Assembly: GCA_044868325.1 (NCBI GenBank)
Contig: JBIOWI010000223.1
Coordinates: 1 to 9,526 of the forward strand
Source: AWTP1-13 sp044868325
GTDB taxonomy: Bacteria > Pseudomonadota > Alphaproteobacteria > Rhizobiales > Hyphomicrobiaceae
DNA: 9,526 nt
Reading direction: 5' to 3'
Shown piece by piece: positions 1-5,445 of this stretch. The first letter of the stretch is position 1; each line of letters begins with the position of its first letter. The translations under genes were made by a program, and so were the position numbers. Under the pieces are notes generated by a model that saw nothing but the letters and a program-made list of their open reading frames with translations, had not been told where the DNA came from and did not search any database.

Positions 1-19
1 CCCCAACACCTTCGGCGCA

Positions 20-46
20 AATTGTGCAACAGATTGTTGCACAATT
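20..46. repeat. Perfect 12-bp-arm inverted repeat, possible operator
   Basis: The arms AATTGTGCAACA (20-31) and TGTTGCACAATT (35-46) are exact reverse complements around a GAT centre. The element is AT-richer than its surroundings and lies beyond the 3' end of nadE, so it more likely serves an unseen gene to the left. A T-run occurs at 63-68, but 16 bases past the stem, so this is not a classical Rho-independent terminator. A dyad of this size fits a dimeric repressor site or a structured untranslated region. Which one cannot be told from this window. Confidence 0.5.
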
Positions 47-80
47 GCCGTGGAGCATGCCCTTTTTTGCTATTGTCGCG

Positions 81-118
81 GTAGGTGGGAGGCTTGCACC
101 GGCGTTGACCCACCCTAC
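81..118. repeat. REP-like GTAGGTGGG / CCCACCCTAC inverted repeat
   Basis: GTAGGTGGG (81-89) pairs with CCCACCCTAC (109-118) with one bulged C at 113 and a loop of 19 bases. From memory, dispersed repeats of the form GTAGGGTGGGTTA...TAACCCACCCTAC are common in proteobacterial intergenic regions, and this looks like a degraded member. Its right end overlaps the nadE TAG stop codon (115-117). No second copy occurs in the window, so repeat status rests on resemblance. Confidence 0.45.
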
Positions 119-1890
119 GACACATCACCCCCATCCGCTCGCGGCTGCACCGTGCGCGGCGCCTCACCTGGAGGCGCGGCGCGCCTCGACACCGATGCGC
201 CAGCGCCAATCTCCTCGCGGAATCGGTTGGTGATCGGATAGCGCCGGTCGCGGCCGAAGTTGCGGGCGGAGATCTTGACGCCGGGGGCGGCTTGGCGGCG
301 CTTGTACTCGGCGAGATACAAGAGCCGCTCCACCTTCTTCACCGTCTCGGGGGCATGCCCCCGCGCGACGATGTCGGCCAGCGGCATCTCCTTCTCGACC
401 AGGCAGCCCAGGATGTCGTCCAGCACCTCGTAAGGGGGCAGCGAATCCTGGTCGGTCTGGTTCTCGCGCAGCTCCGCGGTCGGGGCCTTGGTGAGGATGC
501 TCTCCGGGATCACCAAACCGGCCGGCCCCTTGCCGCCCTGCTTGCCGATTTTGGGCACGTGCGCGTTGCGCCAGCGGGCGAGGCGGTAGACCTCCATCTT
601 GTAGAGGTCCTTGATGGGGTTGAAGCCGCCGTTCATGTCGCCGTAGAGCGTGGCGTAGCCCACCGACATCTCGCTCTTGTTGCCGGTGGTGAGCACCATG
701 GCGCCGAGCTTGTTGGAGATGGCCATGAGGGCGGTGCCGCGCACCCGGCTCTGGATGTTCTCCTCGGCGACGCCGGGCGGGGTGCCGGCGAAAACCTTGG
801 CCAGCGCCCGGCCGAACCCCTCCACAGGCTCGGCGATGGGCACGATGTCGTAGCGCACGCCAAGCGCCTCGGCGCAGGCCGCGGCGTCGGCCAGGCTGGC
901 GTTGGAGGTGTAGCGGTAGGGCAGCATCACGCAGTGGACGCGCTCCGGCCCCAGGGCGTCGGTGGCCAGCGCCGCGCATAGGGCGGAGTCGATGCCGCCC
1001 GAAAGGCCCAGCACCACGCCGGGAAAGCCGTTCTTATCCACGTAGTCCCTGAGGCCCAGCACGCAGGCGTGGTAGGCGGCCGATTCCCCGGCCTCCAGCG
1101 GCGCCCTGAGGCCGATCTCGGCTTTCCAGGCCCCGGCAGTACGGCGGAACTCGACGGTCTCCAGCGCCTCCTCCCAGGCCGGCAGCTGCATCGCGAGTTG
1201 CCGGTCTGCGTTGAGCACGAACGAGGCGCCGTCGAACACCAGCTCGTCCTGGCCGCCCACCTGGTTGAGGTAGATGAGCGGCAGACCGGTCTCGGTGACG
1301 CGCGCCACCGCCACGTTCATGCGCATGTCGGGCTTGGGCCAGTCGAACGGCGAGCCGTTGGGGACGATCAACAGCTCCGAGCCCGTCTCCTGCAAGCACT
1401 CGCACACCTCGTCCTTCCAGATGTCCTCGCAGATCGGCACGCCGACGCGCACGCCCCGGAAGTTGACCGGTCCCGGCATGGGCCCCACGTCGAACACGCG
1501 CTTCTCGTCGAACACGCCGTAGTTGGGGAGGTCCACCTTGTGCCGGACCGCCTGCACCCGGCCGCCGTCGAGGAGCGCAATCGAGTTGTAGAGCTTGCCG
1601 TCCTCCGGCCAGATGGTGCCGACGACGACGCCGGGGCCGCCGTCGCCGGTCTCGGCGGCCAGCGCCTCCACGGCGGCCCTTGCGGCGTCGGCGAAGGACG
1701 GCTTGCGCACCAGGTCCTCGGGCGGATAGCCGGTGATGAACAGCTCCGTGAAGACGACGAGATCGGCGCCCCTGGCGGCCGCCTGAGCGCGCGCCTGGCG
1801 CAGCTTGGCGGCGTTGCCGGGGAGGTCGCCGAGCACCGGGTTGAGCTGGGCCAGAGCGATTTTCAGCGTATCGGTGATTGCGTGGGTCAT
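115..1890 (-). CDS. nadE: Glutamine-dependent NAD+ synthetase
   Basis: This enzyme makes NAD+ from deamido-NAD+ (nicotinate adenine dinucleotide) with ATP, using ammonia released from glutamine, the last step of cytosolic NAD biosynthesis. The 591-residue product has two domains. The N-terminal nitrilase-type glutaminase (about 9-270) shows the Glu-Lys-Cys triad: Glu49 in VVFTELFITGYPPEDL, Lys118 in RHKVDLPNYGVFDEKR and Cys154 in GVPICEDIW. The C-terminal synthetase (about 275-560) has the ATP pyrophosphatase loop LGLSGGIDSALC (294-305) and the TTGNKSE motif (401-407). The family's usual C-terminus is near YPITNRFRE (551-559); here about 30 low-complexity residues follow, ending at a TAG inside a REP-like repeat. 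The ATG at 1890 is the natural start before KIALAQLNP, though no strong Shine-Dalgarno precedes it. It is divergent from the exporter at 2035. Function is very secure; the tail may be dispensable. Confidence 0.97.
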   Translation of the reverse strand: MTHAITDTLKIALAQLNPVLGDLPGNAAKLRQARAQAAARGADLVVFTELFITGYPPEDLVRKPSFADAARAAVEALAAETGDGGPGVVVGTIWPEDGKLYNSIALLDGGRVQAVRHKVDLPNYGVFDEKRVFDVGPMPGPVNFRGVRVGVPICEDIWKDEVCECLQETGSELLIVPNGSPFDWPKPDMRMNVAVARVTETGLPLIYLNQVGGQDELVFDGASFVLNADRQLAMQLPAWEEALETVEFRRTAGAWKAEIGLRAPLEAGESAAYHACVLGLRDYVDKNGFPGVVLGLSGGIDSALCAALATDALGPERVHCVMLPYRYTSNASLADAAACAEALGVRYDIVPIAEPVEGFGRALAKVFAGTPPGVAEENIQSRVRGTALMAISNKLGAMVLTTGNKSEMSVGYATLYGDMNGGFNPIKDLYKMEVYRLARWRNAHVPKIGKQGGKGPAGLVIPESILTKAPTAELRENQTDQDSLPPYEVLDDILGCLVEKEMPLADIVARGHAPETVKKVERLLYLAEYKRRQAAPGVKISARNFGRDRRYPITNRFREEIGAGASVSRRAAPPGEAPRTVQPRADGGDVS

Positions 1891-1946
1891 GGGTGCGCAT
1901 TATGGCTTGGCCCTCTCCACCGTGCAAAGCGGCCGATGGCGGCAAG

Positions 1947-2015
1947 CGGGGTCGGACGCCTCGCCTTCGACCTCTCCATGAAAACACCAACTTGTGCGCG
2001 AGGGGTCTGACCCCG
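1947..2015. repeat. Inverted pair of GGGGTC-n-GACCC repeats (REPIN-like)
   Basis: The left arm CGGGGTCGGACGCCTCGC (1947-1964) and right arm GCGAGGGGTCTGACCCCG (1998-2015) are reverse complements at 16 of 18 positions, with a 33-base spacer. The right arm contains a 13-bp palindrome, GGGGTC-T-GACCCC (2002-2014). The same core recurs as hairpins at 8025-8051 and 8153-8179. The element fills the gap between nadE and the exporter and ends 5 bases before the exporter's ribosome binding site. Two inverted short repeats around a small spacer resemble a REPIN; no transposase gene is present here. Confidence 0.6.
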
Positions 2016-2034
2016 GCCCCGGAGAAGGACCTCA

Positions 2035-2928
2035 ATGTCGCCCAATACCGCGACGGCGCTCGGCGTGGGCGCCATACTCCTGTGGGCCACGCTGGCCAGC
2101 CTCACGGTGCTCAAGGGGCCGGTGCCGCCATTCCAGACCACCGCCGTCGTGTTCGCCATCGGCGGCGCTCTGATCGTGCTGGTCGCTGCGCTCAGGGGCC
2201 GCGCCGCCCTGCTTACGCCGACCGCGGCCTCCCTGGCGCTCGGCATCTACGGCCTGTTCGGGTATCACGCGCTCTACTTCGCCGCCCTCAGCCTGGCGCC
2301 GCCGGCCGAGGCGAGCCTCATCACCTCCCTGTGGGCGTTGCTGACGGTGCTTTTCTCCGGTCTCCTGCCCGGCCATCGCCTGCGGCTGGCCCACATCGTC
2401 GGCGCCCTCCTCGGCTTCGCGGCCGCCGTCCTCCTGGTGCACGACAGGCTCGGCGCCGGCCCAGATCCTGCCCAGGGCCTCGGCCGCGATCTCGCCGATG
2501 CCCGCTGGGGCTATCTGCTGGCCCTCGGGTGCGCTTTCGTGTGGTCGAGCTACTCGGTGACCTCGCGGCTGCTCGCCGAGGTTCCCAGTGAGAGCCTTGC
2601 TGCACCCAGCCTCATCACCGCCGTCCTCGCCGGGCTGTGCAGCCTCATGTTCGAAACATGGAGCGCGCCTGCCGGGTGGGCAGCGTGGGCCGCCCTCGTC
2701 GGCCTCGGCCTCGGCCCGCTGGGCGCCGCATTCCTGCTCTGGGACATCGGCATGAAGAAGGGCAATGTGCCGCTGCTGGGCGTCCTCTCCTACGGCGCCC
2801 TGATCCTGTCCACCGCCCTCCTGGTCGTCCTCGGCTTCGCCGAGCCCACATGGAGCCTCGCCCTCGCCTGCGCGCTGATGCTGGTGGCGGCTGTGGTGGC
2901 GGCTGTGGTTGCGACGCGGGCAGAATGA
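2035..2928 (+). CDS. DMT-superfamily (EamA) inner-membrane transporter
   Basis: The product is a 297-residue integral membrane protein with about ten hydrophobic segments, roughly at residues 7-26, 34-53, 66-84, 92-111, 118-136, 160-176, 190-206, 213-234, 244-266 and 272-293. This is the two five-helix-repeat plan of EamA/DMT exporters, which run near 300 residues. The segment LLWDIGMKKGNVPLLGVLSY (234-253) resembles the late-repeat signature of YddG-type exporters of aromatic and other amino acids. That is a family resemblance, not proof of substrate. ATG 2035 has a good Shine-Dalgarno (GGAGAAGGA, 2021-2029). The stop overlaps an ATG (ATGA, 2925-2928) in frame with the next gene, suggesting co-transcription. 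A 12-bp tandem duplication lies near the 3' end. Family is secure; substrate unknown. Confidence 0.9.
   Translation: MSPNTATALGVGAILLWATLASLTVLKGPVPPFQTTAVVFAIGGALIVLVAALRGRAALLTPTAASLALGIYGLFGYHALYFAALSLAPPAEASLITSLWALLTVLFSGLLPGHRLRLAHIVGALLGFAAAVLLVHDRLGAGPDPAQGLGRDLADARWGYLLALGCAFVWSSYSVTSRLLAEVPSESLAAPSLITAVLAGLCSLMFETWSAPAGWAAWAALVGLGLGPLGAAFLLWDIGMKKGNVPLLGVLSYGALILSTALLVVLGFAEPTWSLALACALMLVAAVVAAVVATRAE
2884..2907 (+). repeat. 12-bp tandem duplication inside the transporter gene
   Basis: GTGGCGGCTGTG occurs twice in direct succession (2884-2895 and 2896-2907). It is in frame and encodes VAAV twice in the last transmembrane helix. A slip-strand duplication that keeps frame and hydrophobicity is the simplest reading. 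Confidence 0.7.
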
Positions 2929-2963
2929 AGGGCCGGTTGCGGGGTCATTGTGGGAGGGCTCGA

Positions 2964-3845
2964 ATGCTGCTGCGCCTTTGTCTTGCGCTTGCGATGGTGG
3001 GACCTCTTCTGCTCGCTCGGCCCTGGCCGGCACGTGCCGAGCCTCAGCCGGAGCGCGTCACGTTTCTCAGCGCCGACGGCAGGACTGAGCTGGTCGGTTA
3101 CATCTTCAAGCCATCCGGGATGCAGGCGCCTCGCATTCCCGCTGTTGTGATGATGCACGGCAGGGCCGGCGCGTACTCCTCGCGTGCGGGCGGCGTCTAC
3201 GATGCCTCGACGCTCTCGCGGCGCCACACGCTATGGGGCCGGTTGTGGAGCGAGCGCGGCTACCTCGCCCTTCTTGTCGACGGGTTCGGTCCGCGCGGAT
3301 ACCCGAGAGGATTCCCGCGCTTTAGCTATCGCCGGCGGCCGCCCGAGGTCGACGAGGTTGACGTCCGTCCGCTCGATGCCTACGGAGCGCTGGCCTATCT
3401 GCGCACCCGCGCCGATGTTGTGCCGGATAGGATCGGCCTGCAGGGCTGGTCGAACGGCGCAAGCGCGACGCTCGCGACCATGGCGGGGATCGGCGCGCCG
3501 GGCGCGGCCAAGCCGACGCCAGAGACGGGCTTCCGCGCCGCGCTCGCCTTCTATCCGGGCTGCGGCCTCAAGGGCCGCTTCGACGACGGCTACCGCCCGT
3601 ATGCGCCGGTGCGGGTTTTCCACGGCATTGCGGACGAGGAGACGTCGCCGAAGCGCTGCGACGCGCTGGTGCAGGCAGCCCGTGCGCTCGGCGGCGACAT
3701 CGAGATTCGCCTCTACCAGGGGGCCACACACGGCTTCGACGACCCGAGCCCCAAGCGGCAGCGCGTCCCGGCCAACGCCGCCGCGGCCGAGGAGGCCATG
3801 CTGCGCGCGCTGCGATTCTTTGCCGGGGCATTGGAAGGAAAATAG
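2964..3845 (+). CDS. Secreted dienelactone-hydrolase-family alpha/beta hydrolase
   Basis: This predicted 293-residue exported hydrolase has an N-terminal signal peptide: hydrophobic core about residues 4-18 and likely cleavage after PARA (22-25). The alpha/beta-hydrolase core follows. VVMMHGRAG (61-69) is the oxyanion region, Ser163 in GWSNG (161-165) the nucleophile, Asp224 in HGIADE the acid and His256 in GATHGF the base. Classical dienelactone hydrolases use Cys as nucleophile; the Ser makes this a relative likely acting on an ester or similar bond, substrate unknown. The chosen ATG (2964) has GGGAGGG at 2952-2958 and directly starts the signal peptide. An in-frame ATG at 2925 overlaps the transporter stop but lacks such a site and would place 13 polar residues before the signal. 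It probably shares a transcript with the transporter. An SYLF gene converges on it 29 bases downstream. Confidence 0.88.
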   Translation: MLLRLCLALAMVGPLLLARPWPARAEPQPERVTFLSADGRTELVGYIFKPSGMQAPRIPAVVMMHGRAGAYSSRAGGVYDASTLSRRHTLWGRLWSERGYLALLVDGFGPRGYPRGFPRFSYRRRPPEVDEVDVRPLDAYGALAYLRTRADVVPDRIGLQGWSNGASATLATMAGIGAPGAAKPTPETGFRAALAFYPGCGLKGRFDDGYRPYAPVRVFHGIADEETSPKRCDALVQAARALGGDIEIRLYQGATHGFDDPSPKRQRVPANAAAAEEAMLRALRFFAGALEGK

Positions 3846-3874
3846 GTCGGCGCTTGAGCGCACGCCTTCTCCCG

Positions 3875-4432
3875 TCAGCGCCGGATCTGCGTGATCTTCG
3901 ACCCCTCCAGGGTCAGGTTGTACATCAGTCCTTTGTTGTCGAAGATGAAGCCGACGATGGGGCTGGCGATCCGGCTCGTGTCGATCGACCCGCCCGCCCC
4001 CACGGTCACGATCGCCACCGAGGCGTCCACGCCGACCTTCCATCCCTGGGTCCGCCTGAAGCTCGCCAGCGCCTCGGGTGTCACGAACACGATGATCACC
4101 GAACGGGCCTGCGCGCCGAGCTGAAAGCCGATCGAGGCGGACACGATGTTGTAGTAGTCCACCGTGCGCTCGCGCGTGAGCAGCGCGCCCTCGCCGTACT
4201 CGCCACCAATGCCGATTCCAGCCTTGATGACCGTCGGGAACACGAGGACAGCGGCCGACCTGTTGACCAGTTCGCGCGCCCCGCGGACTTGGCGGAAGAA
4301 GTCGGTCATCGTCTCCCGGACATCGGCGTCGATCTCCGCCGCAGAGGCAGCTTCGCCGCGAGGCGCTGCCCCGGCCGCAAGCAGGATGAGCAGCGCCAGT
4401 CCGCGCGCCAAGCGTCGGCAGATTGCAGTCAT
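3875..4432 (-). CDS. Secreted SYLF/Ysc84-domain lipid-binding protein
   Basis: The product has 185 residues: a signal peptide (basic start MTAICRRLARG, hydrophobic 11-22, likely cleavage near residues 28-31), then an SYLF/Ysc84 domain from about 50 to the end. Family hallmarks are LVFPTVIKAGIGIGGEYGEG (63-82), a YYNIVSASIGFQLGAQ stretch (93-108), SVIIVFVT (111-118), and the glycine-rich GAGGSID (146-151) before FIFDNKGLMYNL. SYLF domains bind phosphoinositides in eukaryotes; bacterial members are periplasmic or lipid-associated proteins of unclear role. ATG 4432 is preferred because GGGGGAAG lies just upstream on the coding strand and the signal peptide starts there. An in-frame ATG at 4585 would bury the signal peptide behind 51 residues. 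It is transcribed away from the MNT-HEPN cassette. I find no convincing promoter hexamers for it. Confidence 0.88.
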   Translation of the reverse strand: MTAICRRLARGLALLILLAAGAAPRGEAASAAEIDADVRETMTDFFRQVRGARELVNRSAAVLVFPTVIKAGIGIGGEYGEGALLTRERTVDYYNIVSASIGFQLGAQARSVIIVFVTPEALASFRRTQGWKVGVDASVAIVTVGAGGSIDTSRIASPIVGFIFDNKGLMYNLTLEGSKITQIRR

Positions 4433-4539
4433 AGTCTTCCCCCATGCGATCGAAGGACTAGCAAGATCAGCGTTGTAAGGCGACATTCGGGCGGTGGGCA
4501 CGCCCAACCGACGGCAGGCGATTGCGACGCTCCAAGCCC

Positions 4540-4557
4540 TTCGCAACCATTTGTGAA
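4540..4557. promoter_or_regulatory. Imperfect 18-bp palindrome in divergent intergenic region
   Basis: TTCGCAACCATTTGTGAA has 7-base arms with one mismatched pair around a 4-base centre. It lies between the divergent SYLF gene and the MNT-HEPN cassette, 9 bases upstream of the candidate -35 at 4567. It could be an operator for either gene; no factor can be named. Confidence 0.3.
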
Positions 4558-4566
4558 TCCAATTAT

Positions 4567-4595
4567 TTGTTACTTTCACGTTCATGGCCTATCCT
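4567..4595 (+). promoter_or_regulatory. Candidate sigma70 promoter of the MNT-HEPN cassette
   Basis: TTGTTA (4567-4572) and TATCCT (4590-4595) match the -35 and -10 consensus at four of six bases each, with an ideal 17-base spacer. The expected start site near 4602 leaves a leader of about 14 bases containing AGAGAGG (4602-4608), seven bases before the ATG at 4616. The region is AT-richer than its neighbours. Confidence 0.5.
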
Positions 4596-4601
4596 TGCCA
4601 T
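4584..4601 (+). promoter_or_regulatory. Operator-like inverted repeat over the cassette -10
   Basis: ATGGC (4584-4588) and GCCAT (4597-4601) are exact inverted repeats separated by 8 bases that contain the candidate -10 TATCCT. A protein bound here would block the promoter, the arrangement used for autoregulation by many toxin-antitoxin pairs. Neither encoded protein has an obvious DNA-binding motif, so the binder is unknown. Confidence 0.35.
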
Positions 4602-4615
4602 AGAGAGGTTCTGGC

Positions 4616-4930
4616 ATGACGACAACCGATCCCGTCCTGGCGCGCTTCCGCGAGGCCCTGGAGGAGACCTACGGGCCCAGGCTTGAGCGAGCCATCCTGT
4701 TCGGATCGCGCGCGCGCGGCGACGCCACGGCGGACTCCGACTACGATGTCGCCGTGTTTCTGCACGATCTCACCGATCGCGATGCGGAGCTTGATCGTTT
4801 AGCCCCTATTCAAAGCCGCATCATCGACGAGACCGACGGGGTGATCCATGTGCTGCCGTTCCCGGCCGGAGCATGGGCGGAGCGTGTGCCATTGATGGGC
4901 GCCATCCGAGAGGAAGGCCTGGAGCTGTGA
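4616..4930 (+). CDS. Minimal nucleotidyltransferase (MNT), putative antitoxin
   Basis: This 104-residue protein of the pol-beta/MNT superfamily matches the usual length of MntA-type proteins (about 100). The active-site signature is clear: LFGSRARGDA (28-37) supplies the GS motif (Gly30-Ser31), and SDYDVAVF (41-48) gives the metal-binding Asp42-x-Asp44. The third carboxylate, usually on a later strand (VDLV-like), is not obvious; the equivalent stretch is DGVIHVLPFP (74-83) with His78. In type VII systems MntA adenylylates and silences its HEPN partner; that role is inferred here from gene pairing. ATG 4616 has AGAGAGG seven bases upstream. The stop overlaps the GTG of the HEPN gene. Family is certain; activity is likely but unproven. 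Confidence 0.9.
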   Translation: MTTTDPVLARFREALEETYGPRLERAILFGSRARGDATADSDYDVAVFLHDLTDRDAELDRLAPIQSRIIDETDGVIHVLPFPAGAWAERVPLMGAIREEGLEL

Positions 4931-5328
4931 CTCCGGAGGCGCAGGCGCACTTCGACACGGCTCGCCTTTCTTTGACGAAGGCGAAGGCAGGTCTGCAAGC
5001 GAGTGCTCTGGAGCCGAACCTTGCTGAAAATGCCGCTCGGGACGCCTACTATGTGGCCTTCCACGCAGCCACGGCCCTGATTGTCGAGCGCACTGGCAAG
5101 CAGCCCAAAACTCACGCCGGGGTTCACCGTCAGTTTCACCGTCTGACGCTAAACGAGCCCTCGATGGCGCAACCGCTGCGCGATTTCATCCTGCGCGCCT
5201 ACGACTTCAAGGCTATCGCCGACTACGCAACCCTGCCGCCGCCCCGTGTCAGTCCGACCCGCGCGGCCAACGCGATACAGTCGGCTGAGCAGTTTCTAGC
5301 AGCTGTCGCAGCCTTGCTCCCAGCGTGA
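4927..5328 (+). CDS. HEPN-domain protein, putative toxin partner of the MNT
   Basis: The product has 133 residues, mostly helical, from a GTG start overlapping the MNT stop (GTGA, 4927-4930), with AGGAAGG (4911-4917) nine bases upstream. An ATG at 4873 is in frame but lies inside the MNT gene and would add 18 non-family residues. ARDAYYVAFHAATALI (37-52), then KQPKTHAGVHRQF (58-70) and FKAIADYA (94-101), follow the plan of the PF05168/UPF0332 HEPN branch rather than the DUF86 branch of HepT. I find no canonical R-x4-6-H RNase motif; the nearest is Arg38-x7-His46. HEPN partners of MNT proteins are usually RNase toxins or translation inhibitors. Toxicity here is inference from context, and a substrate-binding role with its MNT is an alternative. 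Confidence 0.87.
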   Translation: MTPEAQAHFDTARLSLTKAKAGLQASALEPNLAENAARDAYYVAFHAATALIVERTGKQPKTHAGVHRQFHRLTLNEPSMAQPLRDFILRAYDFKAIADYATLPPPRVSPTRAANAIQSAEQFLAAVAALLPA

Positions 5329-5424
5329 CTTGCACCGCGATGACTGCAGCGCTCGGTCTGTTCCCGGCCCCGCACTCTGGGTCCCTCTGCGCGCCGTTGG
5401 AACACTTGGCAAGCTGCCGATGCG

Positions 5425-5444
5425 GAAAGAAGGGCTGTCGCCCT
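5425..5444 (-). terminator. Possible Rho-independent terminator of the DAHP synthase gene
   Basis: On the minus strand, starting one base after the TAG stop, AGGGC pairs with GCCCT around a GACA loop (5431-5444) and is followed by TCTTTCC. The stem is short (5 bp) and the T tract is interrupted, so this is only a moderate candidate. It sits in the convergent 117-base gap after the HEPN gene, which otherwise shows no feature. Confidence 0.4.
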
Positions 5445-5445
5445 C

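Noticed and set aside
292..981. Plus-strand 229-codon open frame
   Set aside because: It lies wholly antisense to nadE, which shows all catalytic motifs; a long shadow frame is expected in GC-rich DNA.
2637..2963. Upstream extension of the dienelactone-hydrolase-family gene to 2637
   Set aside because: It overlaps the transporter gene, gives arginine- and proline-rich shadow sequence, and would bury the signal peptide.
3850..3861. GCGCTTGAGCGC palindrome between convergent genes as a terminator
   Set aside because: Only a 4-5 bp stem and no T tract on either strand; expected by chance in GC-rich sequence.
4433..4585. Longer SYLF protein starting at 4585
   Set aside because: The extra 51 residues precede a clear signal peptide, and 4432 has its own strong ribosome site.
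5230..5270. GTCCGACCCGCG in the HEPN gene as another GGGGTC-n-GACCC copy
   Set aside because: Only one half matches, with no pairing partner nearby; it is within coding sequence.
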